Positions 42,573 to 48,695 of a stretch of 49,349 nucleotides of DNA are shown here, one piece after another; the first letter of the stretch is position 1, and every line of letters starts with the position of its first letter. The stretch spans positions 1 to 49,349 of the forward strand of contig JAHDQE010000117.1 of NCBI GenBank assembly GCA_018433975.1, given 5' to 3'. The stretch is from Ornatilinea sp. (GTDB lineage: Bacteria > Chloroflexota > Anaerolineae > Anaerolineales > Anaerolineaceae). The position numbers and the translations under genes are program-made. The notes under the pieces were generated by a model. It was not told the DNA's origin. It saw only the letters and a program-made list of their open reading frames with translations, and ran no database searches.

Positions 42573-42812
42573 CAGGCCAAGGAGTGGCAGGCTTTCGTTT
42601 TTGCTGATAGGAGATTGCTGCAACCTGCCCCGCCATAGTTGGGGTCGCTGCGCTCTCTCGCAATGGTGTGCTCCGGGCGATACGGGGGGAATGAGCCTGA
42701 TGCGGCCATCAGCCCACCCAAAAACACACCTCGGGGAGAATATTTTCATATCCAAATAGCCGATGGTGAGTTGAGGATTGATGCAGTCAAAAGCGACTGT
42801 ATCCTACCAACT
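42566..42812 (+). mobile_element. Composite repeat: GC-rich segment C plus RAYT-element right end, copy 2
   Basis: The left part (about 42566-42670) is repeated at 47535-47640. The right part (42690-42812) repeats the right half of the element at 41342-41462, and ends in TATCCTACCAACT, similar to an inverted REP head. No intact gene lies in it; the frames seen are not conserved between copies. Confidence 0.6.
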
Positions 42813-42878
42813 TACAATTGGTCCTACTCAATATCAAAATACAGATAGTTGGAATGTTTTTTCACCTGGAGGATAGCG

Positions 42879-43298
42879 ATGAAAATCGATAATTGGACAT
42901 ATAAATGGTTTGGAATATGGAAAGAAATGGGACCAAGTTACAACTCTTGCCCAAGTATATACGATTGGATTGATCCAGAGGAAGTAGCATCTTATGGAGA
43001 TAATCTCCCAAGGATTAAAAATTACTTGCGAAAAGCGACCATTATTGTCACAACTAGCGCATTGGCTTTCCCGAATATAGTATCGGGAAAAAGTAAAAGA
43101 GAAGACTCTGTTTCCTATCAAACAGATGGAACCTGGGTATGGTTTGATGATCTAGTTGAGTATATTGAGCTTAATAATGTAGCGCTTCCACGCAATCTCT
43201 ACACGCACATGAAAAAACATTCTTTTATTCCACCAGATGCTTCCAATGTTAATCCTGATGATCTTAATTGGCCATCATCGATTAAATCAAGTGGCTGA
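42879..43298 (+). CDS. Candidate immunity protein of the RHS locus (139 aa)
   Basis: Not recognised by name. It starts MKIDNWTYKWFGIWKEMGPS, followed by CPSIYDWIDPEEV, and has no signal peptide or membrane segment; aromatic and acidic residues are frequent. I chose the ATG at 42879 with GGAGG 6-7 nt upstream; an in-frame ATG at 42849 has none. AT-rich. It lies between a composite repeat and a further transposase relic, so it appears to be an isolated cassette with no toxin attached. The immunity role is inferred from that setting. Confidence 0.6.
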   Translation: MKIDNWTYKWFGIWKEMGPSYNSCPSIYDWIDPEEVASYGDNLPRIKNYLRKATIIVTTSALAFPNIVSGKSKREDSVSYQTDGTWVWFDDLVEYIELNNVALPRNLYTHMKKHSFIPPDASNVNPDDLNWPSSIKSSG

Positions 43299-43327
43299 TA
43301 TTATGGACAGGAGAAAAGCGGGGCGTC

Positions 43328-43408
43328 GGTAGGATGCGCTGGCAGCGCACCAAAAGCGTAAACTCACTATAATATTTTCATCCCTGAATACCGCCGATCA
43401 TTCACCGT
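43328..43408 (+). mobile_element. RAYT element relic, copy 3 (left end only)
   Basis: GTAG followed by the hairpin ATGCGC-TGGCA-GCGCAC (the GTAG head is the expected REP tetranucleotide), then TATAAT and IPEYRRSF, with the start codon changed to ATC. The rest of the transposase is gone. The segment GTCGGTAGGATGC occurs inverted at the right end of copy 4. Confidence 0.65.
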
Positions 43409-43469
43409 CTGGTCACAGAATAGGCCCGCAAAGCGGTGCGCTCAAAAGCGAGCGCGCCCTACCCGCTGA

Positions 43470-43711
43470 AGAGTGGAGCAAAGCGAAGTGGTTTAAAGAA
43501 GCTTTGGGGTACAAAACAGAATATGGCTGAACTGGCAAAACAAATTATTTTTGATCCCAAAACAGCAAATGAAACAGAATTTGGTCAAAAATTTGAACAG
43601 ACGATTTCAATTTCAGGAGCAAATGGAAAAGAAATAGATACATTATTTGTTTGGATCCGAAACAACGATGGGATAGTGAGATTGATAACAGCTATACCTA
43701 CAAAACAATAA
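43470..43711 (+). pseudogene. Frameshifted RHS toxin domain (DUF6883-like)
   Basis: The first frame reads EEWSKAKWFKEALGYKTEYG and stops at 43528-43530. The neighbouring frame, one base later, continues ELAKQIIFDPKTANETEFGQ (43526 on) to the stop at 43711. Joined, they make one domain, GYKTEYG followed by ELAKQIIFDPKTA, of the kind I associate with DUF6883-type toxin tails. So the toxin is broken by a small indel. The gene after it is a DUF4926 protein, its usual companion. Confidence 0.6.
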
Positions 43712-43728
43712 AAGGGAGAAATAGAAAC

Positions 43729-43926
43729 ATGCTCAATGAGTATGATGTTATCAAGTTAAAAAAATCCATACCTGAGAAGAATCTCTATCTCGGGGATAAA
43801 GGAACTATTCTAATTGTGTATGATGTGCCAGGTCTTCCATGTGCGTATGAAGTTGAATTCCTTGATAAAGATGGTAAAACGTTGGCTATTCTAACATTGA
43901 GAAATGAAGATGTAGAGAAAATTTAA
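43729..43926 (+). CDS. DUF4926-domain protein, likely immunity partner (65 aa)
   Basis: A small beta-rich protein, MLNEYDVIKLKKSIPEKNLY then GDKGTILIVYDVPG and YEVEFLDKDGKTLAILTL, which matches the DUF4926 pattern (V-x-L-x-x-x-x-x-E-x-x-L-x-x-G-x-x-G-T-I). AAAGGGAGAA lies just upstream of the ATG. It starts 18 nt after the broken toxin domain. DUF4926 genes commonly sit after DUF6883-type domains, so an immunity or antitoxin role is reasonable; biochemical function is unproven. Confidence 0.75.
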   Translation: MLNEYDVIKLKKSIPEKNLYLGDKGTILIVYDVPGLPCAYEVEFLDKDGKTLAILTLRNEDVEKI

Positions 43927-43936
43927 ATTAAGGACC

Positions 43937-44158
43937 ATGAACTTGTACTGGTACAACTCAAGATGGTATAACGCTTCGTTAGGACGGTGGGCTCAGCCCG
44001 ATACGATAATTCCTGAACCGGGTGACTCGATGGCGTGGGACCGGTATGCCTATGTAGACAACGCACCATCAAAATACGTTGATCCTAATAGACACAATCC
44101 AATTTTAACTGGCTTGTTTGGATTGGCAGTTGGTGGAGCAGTTGGAGGTATTGTTTAG
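43937..44158 (+). pseudogene. RHS repeat-associated core fragment with short hydrophobic tail
   Basis: The RHS core is plain: YNSRWYNASLGRWAQPDTII then PEPGDSMAWDRYAYVDNAPS and the ending YVDPN that precedes each variable tail. The tail is only about 21 residues, NPILTGLFGLAVGGAVGGIV, hydrophobic and Gly-rich, and could be part of a membrane-active toxin. The N-terminal body of the RHS protein is absent, so it cannot be delivered as it stands. The next gene is a small membrane protein. Confidence 0.75.
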
Positions 44159-44200
44159 TATGAGTGAAGTAGAACCTTAGATTTGGGGGGCTTCTGGGAG

Positions 44201-44524
44201 ATGATAACATGGTTTCTAGGATTCGGCATTTTTGTGTGGCTTACGGGTTTCTTCATGTTACTGGACGATCTGCTTAGAGAAAACCGCAAAATTAATTGGT
44301 TGGTGGCTGCCAAGTTTCGAAAAGAAGTTAAAGATCCATTTCGAAGATTTCTGAATCTTATTAAAATCCTGGGAGCATTTTGGTCAGTAATTGGCCTGGT
44401 TTTATACATGCTCCCCAGTTGGGTAGTAGAAGGAAGGGGGCGATCTTTTATATACTACTTATTATTTATAGTGCCTTTAGGACTGGGAGTGTACTGGCTC
44501 AGACGTACAAAAAACAAAAATTGA
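44201..44524 (+). CDS. Small membrane protein, candidate immunity protein (107 aa)
   Basis: Three or four hydrophobic segments, with a Lys/Arg-rich loop between the first and second (about 30-55). The middle reads IKILGAFWSVIGLVLYMLPS, a pattern shared with the two duplicated small membrane proteins at 46340 and 47085 (IEILGAYWVLCGIVLKFIDE), so they are probably distant relatives. I use the ATG at 44201; GGGGG lies about 10 nt before it. It follows an RHS core fragment with a hydrophobic tail, so a membrane-protecting immunity role is plausible but unproven. Confidence 0.6.
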   Translation: MITWFLGFGIFVWLTGFFMLLDDLLRENRKINWLVAAKFRKEVKDPFRRFLNLIKILGAFWSVIGLVLYMLPSWVVEGRGRSFIYYLLFIVPLGLGVYWLRRTKNKN

Positions 44525-44784
44525 TTAAAAATTTATTAAATAGATAAAACAATCTTTTTCATCTTGCCAAGAGCAGAGCGAGAAATTTAGGAAAATCTTG
44601 TAATCAAAATACCATGTAGCAAAAAAACGATCTTTGATTGACTTGGCGCAAAATTCTGCAATTTTCTTTTAATGCCTGAATAATTGAAAAGAGGATTGCA
44701 ATATGATGAAAACCTTTTTATTTGTTGAGTTAATCAAGTTGCCGTTGGTTGAACTTTAACATTCTGAATAGAAGATTCTTTTCG
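44525..44784. other. AT-rich spacer, no gene seen
   Basis: About 260 nt between the small membrane protein and the RHS fragment. Only an 18-codon frame (from 44703) and no clear repeat or motif were found. Confidence 0.4.
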
Positions 44785-45653
44785 GTCATAGCTATTTCGA
44801 CTGGGATGACCCGGCCTATATGCTGCAGAACAGCAACACCCAGGGACGGCTCTCCGCGGTGCAGAGCGGGACGGCCCTCTACCCGGACACCCTGCAGGAC
44901 CTGACCTACAGCTACGACCCGATGGGGAACGTGACCGGGATCGCGGACGATCTGGCGGGGCCGCAGTTGCAGACCTTTACCTACGATTCAGTGTACCGGT
45001 TGACGCAAGGCTACACCACCGGGGGCACGGGGGGATTTTACGATGAAAGCTATACCTATGACGCCACAACCGGCAACCTGAGCAGCAAGGCTGGAGTGAA
45101 CTACGGCTACCAGGACAGCGACCATTTCCACGCGGTGACCCACCTGGATGGGGTGCAGAAGTACTGGTACGACGCCAACGAAAATATGACCGATCGGATT
45201 GTGGGCAGCGACAGCTACGAGCTGACCTACTATGCCGACAACCGGCTGGTGGAGGTGGAGAAAAACCAGACTGTCGTTGGGGAGTATACCTACGATGGGG
45301 ACGGGAACCGGATCAAGTCGGTGGTGAATGGGGTTACCACGTACTACATCGGCAGCTACTACAAATGGCGGGTGGAAACGAGCGGCTCAACGGGGGCAGA
45401 ATATTATTATGCGGGCAGCCAGCGGGTGGCAATGCGGGTGGGTAGGAACAATTACCTCAATATCATTTGGATTCGGTACAATGCAATTAGTGAAATTGGT
45501 CTAATTCCAGCTTTTGGAGGACCATTTGGATTTATTCCTCTTGCTTTGGATATAGAAAGTTTAACTACTTGGGATACCATTTACTATGTTGACTATGATT
45601 ATTGGGGGCCCTCCTCAGCCGGTCCCAACTCCCCCATGATAATAAGGAATAGG
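44785..45653 (+). pseudogene. RHS/YD-repeat fragment fused to an unrelated AT-rich tail
   Basis: The YD repeats run from about 44785 to 45440 (HSYFDWDDPAYMLQNSNTQG, TYSYDPMGNVTG, EYTYDGDGNRIKSVVNG). The reading frame begins before the ATG at 44820 but meets a stop upstream, so the N-terminal body and secretion part are gone. At VAMRVGRNN (about 45445) homology stops where intact RHS proteins continue with GDHLGS. The frame runs on through AT-rich sequence with an aromatic tail (TTWDTIYYVDYDYWGP). A chimera of an RHS relic and a later cassette tail. Confidence 0.7.
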
Positions 45654-46073
45654 ATGAAATTAACAAGATTGTTCAATTATCCTGATCTATTTGGAATAAT
45701 CCTTCTATTATGGATGACTATTCCCACAATTTTAGGCTGGTCAGAGGGCGGAAGACGTCTGATAGAATTTGCAGTTTTTTTTCTTATTGGAGGGATTCTT
45801 GGAATGCTCGTGTACTTAATTGAGATCTACAACAGAAAAAGGGTGATAGGAGAAAAACACGGAAATGAGCAGCTTAGAATCAATATTTATTTTTCATTAT
45901 TCATTATTATGGGTATTATTTCTAACTATGTTCCAGCTTTTGTCAAATATTGGATTTTTTCAGTTATAGAGGGCTTTGTTGGAATATTTGTAAGTATGTT
46001 GATAATCAAAGAGGTGAGGAGTAAAAAAAGATATTCTTGGAATGAAATTAAACCGAAATCAAATGATAGGTGA
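45654..46073 (+). CDS. Small membrane protein, candidate immunity protein (139 aa)
   Basis: Four hydrophobic segments (LFGIILLLWMTIPTILG, FAVFFLIGGILGMLVYLI, YFSLFIIMGIISNYV and FVGIFVSMLII), with a Lys/Asn-rich C-terminus. It is in frame with the RHS fragment upstream, but an ATG at 45654 with AAGGA about 6 nt before it makes a separate protein likely. AT-rich, as for the other cassette genes. Read as one protein with the fragment, it would be a strange RHS-membrane fusion; I prefer a separate gene. The immunity role is inferred from position after a toxin-type tail. Confidence 0.55.
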   Translation: MKLTRLFNYPDLFGIILLLWMTIPTILGWSEGGRRLIEFAVFFLIGGILGMLVYLIEIYNRKRVIGEKHGNEQLRINIYFSLFIIMGIISNYVPAFVKYWIFSVIEGFVGIFVSMLIIKEVRSKKRYSWNEIKPKSNDR

Positions 46074-46092
46074 AGAAAATATAAAATACTAG

Positions 46093-46279
46093 CAGGTAAG
46101 GTGCGCTGGCAGCGCACCAAAAGCTTAAAATTTTCATGCTCGAATACCGCCAATCATTCATCCTAGATGGTGGCTGCAAGTGTATCAAAATGTACATGGA
46201 GCGGGTTAATTTCATATTCGAACGACCGATGGAGAGTTAAGGGCGGTACAGTCAAAAGCGACTGCATCCTACCGACTGG
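46093..46279 (+). mobile_element. Deleted RAYT element, copy 4
   Basis: The left end GGTAAGGTGCGCTGGCAGCGCACC is a REP-like hairpin. The start MLEYRQSFILDG follows directly, with the TATAAT section lost. The right end (46206-46279) repeats the right half of copy 1 and ends GCATCCTACCGAC, the exact inverse of GTCGGTAGGATGC in copy 3. It therefore has inverted REP ends around a short, dead core. Confidence 0.7.
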
Positions 46280-46343
46280 TATTGAATCCGGAATAACTTC
46301 ATATGGAGTGAGTTATGCGCAAAATAATCTGGGGGGTAGATGA
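46278..46343 (+). pseudogene. Toxin-tail remnant, first copy
   Basis: Reads GIESGITSYGVSYAQNNLGG R and stop, closely matching the end of the 92-residue frame at 46810-47088 (GFESGITSYGVNYMRNTLEG R). Everything before it is cut off by the RAYT relic. Its stop overlaps the start of the next gene. Confidence 0.7.
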
Positions 46344-46651
46344 TGAGTAAGGTTTTATTTTTTCTTGGTTTTGTTTTAATAGTTATTCCAATTTGGGTGA
46401 CTACTACCTATGATTCGAATTTGGCAAAACAATCTTTGGAAAAACCCAAAGGATACGATCAGTTTAAATTCTCGTTTAAAGCCATTGAAATATTGGGAGC
46501 ATATTGGGTATTATGCGGTATAGTGTTGAAATTCATTGATGAAAGCTTTTTGATAGGGATTCGAGGAACCATTATTTTTTCGTCAATTTTTCTGCTTCCC
46601 ATGGTTATGATGGCTGTCATAGGTTCAAGTAAAAAAGGAAGTAGGGGGTGA
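46340..46651 (+). CDS. Small membrane protein, candidate immunity protein, first duplicate (103 aa)
   Basis: Three hydrophobic segments: VLFFLGFVLIVIPIWV at the N-terminus, AIEILGAYWVLCGIVLKF, and IIFSSIFLLPMVMMAVI; a Lys/Arg-rich end. Its start overlaps the stop of the toxin-tail remnant (ATGATGA): ATG at 46340 overlaps by 4 nt and ATG at 46343 by 1 nt, and the G-run upstream is better spaced for the second. This coupling is usual for toxin-immunity pairs. A near copy lies 745 nt downstream. Confidence 0.65.
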   Translation: MMSKVLFFLGFVLIVIPIWVTTTYDSNLAKQSLEKPKGYDQFKFSFKAIEILGAYWVLCGIVLKFIDESFLIGIRGTIIFSSIFLLPMVMMAVIGSSKKGSRG

Positions 46652-46809
46652 ATCTTCAACTATTATCTTGACCGCTGGATCCAGACTGATGCAATTTATA
46701 CCCAGTGGGGCGCGCTTCCAGCGGGTAGATATCGTTTTACAAGTCAAGCCTGAACAGCAGATTTTTCGAGGTAAGCCGGATCAAAAGACCAATTCAGCAG
46801 ATAGGTTTA

Positions 46810-47088
46810 TTGAAAGTGGTCACAATCGCAGTTGAAAACCCTGCTTTAGGGCAGATCAGGGTATTGAACGAAATGCGAATAATGAATGTTTTCCCAAGTT
46901 TAGCGCTAGATAGTATGGAGCCTGCTTTGATTCAAACAGGTATAAACCAATTTGCAACTAATGAATTTGCAAAAAGTCTTTCAGGATACCAAATTATGAT
47001 AGGTGCAATCGGTGTGATAATTGGTTTTGAATCCGGAATAACTTCATATGGAGTGAATTATATGCGAAATACTTTAGAGGGTAGATGA
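46810..47088 (+). pseudogene. RHS toxin-tail remnant, second copy (92 codons)
   Basis: An open frame with no good start codon (a TTG) and no RHS core in frame before it, so it reads as the end of a lost RHS protein. It contains LAKSLSG-type helices and IMIGAIGVIIGFESGITSYG, a Gly/Ile-rich hydrophobic stretch that would suit a membrane-active toxin, then the end NYMRNTLEGR. Its stop overlaps the next gene's start. The first copy at 46278 keeps only the last 21 residues. Confidence 0.55.
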
Positions 47089-47529
47089 TGAGTAATGTTT
47101 TGTTTTCTCTTGGTTTTGTTTTAATAGTTTTTCCAATTTGGATGAGTATTAACTATGATTCGAATTTGGCAAAACAATCTTTGGAAAAACCCAAAGAATA
47201 CGATCAGATTAAATCCTTGCTTAAAGCCTTTGAAATATGGGGAGTATATTGGGTATTATGCGGTATAGTGTTAAAATTCATTAATGAAAGCTTTTTAACA
47301 GGGATTCGGGGAGCCATTATTTTCTCGTTAGTGGTTCTGTTTCCTGCGGTTATGATAGCTGTTATAGATCCAGGTAAAAAAAGAAGTAGTGGGTGAATCT
47401 TTAACTATTATCTTGACCGCTGGATTCAGACTGATGCAATTTATACCCAGTGGGGCGTGCTTCCAGCGGGTAGATATCGTTTTGCAAGCCAAGCCTGAAC
47501 AGCATATTTTTCGAGGCAAGCCGATCAAA
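47023..47529 (+). repeat. Tandem duplication, second copy
   Basis: Matches 46278-46785. The trailing RHS-core relic reads NYYLDRWIQTDAIYTQWGVL, after which the two copies diverge: this one runs into RHS-like sequence (PIKSVAD) and segment C. Confidence 0.85.
47085..47396 (+). CDS. Small membrane protein, candidate immunity protein, second duplicate (103 aa)
   Basis: Paralogue of the 46340 gene, with the same three hydrophobic segments (VLFSLGFVLIVFPIWM, AFEIWGVYWVLCGIVLKF, IIFSLVVLFPAVMIAVI). The two differ at scattered residues, mostly conservative, which points to selection to keep the protein working. The start overlaps the toxin-tail stop (ATGATGA); AGAGGG lies 6 nt before the second ATG (47088). 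With a longer toxin tail still attached upstream, this is the better preserved of the two pairs. Confidence 0.65.
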   Translation: MMSNVLFSLGFVLIVFPIWMSINYDSNLAKQSLEKPKEYDQIKSLLKAFEIWGVYWVLCGIVLKFINESFLTGIRGAIIFSLVVLFPAVMIAVIDPGKKRSSG

Positions 47530-47534
47530 TCGGT

Positions 47535-47640
47535 AGCGGACGAGGCCAGGGAGGGGCAGGCTTTCGTTTTTGCCGATGGGGATTGCCGCGACCTGCCCCG
47601 CCATAGTCGGGCTCGCTGTGCTCTCTCACAATAATACGCG
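47535..47640 (+). repeat. GC-rich segment C, second copy, with long inverted repeat
   Basis: Repeats 42566-42670. GGGGCAGG (47553-47560) and CCTGCCCC (47592-47599) can pair. As in the first copy, it joins RHS sequence just after the SV codons (IKSVAD here, VESVAD there), so both copies share a junction. Confidence 0.65.
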
Positions 47641-47800
47641 CTGGATAATGCGAGTGGAAGCAGTGTTGTATTCATTTAATGACTACCCCGCACCCCTTTG
47701 GGTGTGCTTTGCGAGCATCACCTTGATCACAGCAAATAAGAGCAGCATCCCGACCGGCTCGTCCACACCCACTGAGGCACCGCCGGAGGTATTACAACAA

Positions 47801-47837
47801 GCGGGGTTGGGTTGAACTTTATTCAACCCAACCCCGC
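47801..47837. other. Perfect 16-bp hairpin at the end of the cassette region
   Basis: 47801-47816 pairs with 47822-47837 around a 5-nt loop. No U-run on either side, so it is a strong hairpin rather than a standard terminator. It marks the right border of the AT-rich RHS region. Confidence 0.55.
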
Positions 47838-47891
47838 AAGGTTTGTCTGAGTGAGACAGGGAATAAAGAACCTTTAAGGTGTTTCCTGAAA

Positions 47892-47922
47892 TAACCCGCT
47901 CCTGCCTGCGCCCGGCGGGTTA
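47892..47922 (-). terminator. Weak terminator overlapping the GntR stop codon
   Basis: TAACCCGC (47892-47899) and GCGGGTTA (47915-47922) form a perfect 8-bp stem; the second arm contains the gene's stop codon. On minus only TTTC follows. Confidence 0.4.
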
Positions 47923-48672
47923 CCCTTTCCGGCGCAGAATCTGGAAGCGGAACCGAGAGGTGAGGTAAAAGTTATACGAATAATCCACCACCCGGTTGTC
48001 CTCCGAAAAGACCTGCTCCTCCAGCAGCAGCAAAGAGGTCCCTTCCGGAATTTCCATCTGGGAAGCCACCTTAGAAGAAGCCGGGACAGCCTGCAGCATA
48101 ATCTTGGAGCGTAAAGGGGAATTTGAGAAGCTTTCCCCCATGTAATCCAGCACGGAACCGCTGAATTTTTCTTTAAAATCTTCCAGGTCGATCAAAGCGG
48201 CCGGGATCACATCGTACATATACGCCAGGACCGCCCCTTCCAGCAGGCGCCTCCGGGTGACCACCACGGTCGGTTCTTCAACGGGGATAAATAAATTAGC
48301 GGCCATAGAGGCATCGGCAGGCTGCACATCAATGGTCAGATGGTCCATCCCGCACGTCAGGCCTTCCCGGGCAGCCATCGCATCCAGGCTTTCCAGGACC
48401 TCCAGACCGCTTTCCATTAAAGGCTTAATTGAAGTTGCAAAGGTGCCCACGCCGTGACGGCTCACGATCCAACCGCGTTCCTCAAATACCCGCAGCGCTT
48501 CCCGCAGTGTGGCACGGGACACGCCCATCATTTGCGCCAGTTCCATTTCGGAGGGAAGTTTCTCGCCTGCGGAAAAATTTTCTAAATATTTCCGCAGCGC
48601 CTCCTCCACGCGCACGGTAAGGGGACGGGTATCCAGGGTGATTTGATCCAGCGGACTTTTTCGAGAAGTCAT
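47920..48672 (-). CDS. GntR-family (HutC/UTRA) transcriptional regulator (250 aa)
   Basis: A ligand-responsive repressor. The N-terminal winged helix reads GEKLPSEMELAQMMGVSRAT then LREALRVFEERGWIVSRHGV and GTF, a standard GntR box (about 35-80). The C-terminal UTRA domain (about 95-245) contains VVVTRRRLLEGAVLAYMYDV and the closing YSYNFYLTSRFRFQILRR. I use the ATG at 48672, with AGAAGG 10 nt upstream; a GTG at 48684 overlaps that signal. The carbamoyltransferase lies directly upstream on the same strand (gap 23 nt), so the regulator is probably encoded behind, and controls, that pathway. Confidence 0.88.
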   Translation of the reverse strand: MTSRKSPLDQITLDTRPLTVRVEEALRKYLENFSAGEKLPSEMELAQMMGVSRATLREALRVFEERGWIVSRHGVGTFATSIKPLMESGLEVLESLDAMAAREGLTCGMDHLTIDVQPADASMAANLFIPVEEPTVVVTRRRLLEGAVLAYMYDVIPAALIDLEDFKEKFSGSVLDYMGESFSNSPLRSKIMLQAVPASSKVASQMEIPEGTSLLLLEEQVFSEDNRVVDYSYNFYLTSRFRFQILRRKG

Positions 48673-48695
48673 CAGCGGGGGCACCTTCTATCTGA

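Larger units (their letters stand above)
46278..46785 (+). repeat. Tandem duplication, first copy (period 745 nt)
   Basis: About 505 nt, matching 47023-47529 with scattered differences and a one-base gap. It covers the toxin tail end, the small membrane protein, and a trailing RHS-core relic reading NYYLDRWIQTDAIYTQWGAL. Both copies keep the membrane-protein frame open. Confidence 0.85.

Noticed and set aside
42639..42848. Plus-strand frame of 69 codons across the composite repeat
   Set aside because: It crosses two repeat segments whose reading frames are not conserved between copies.
47801..47837. Reading the 16-bp hairpin as a normal intrinsic terminator
   Set aside because: No run of T follows on either strand; kept as a hairpin of unknown role.
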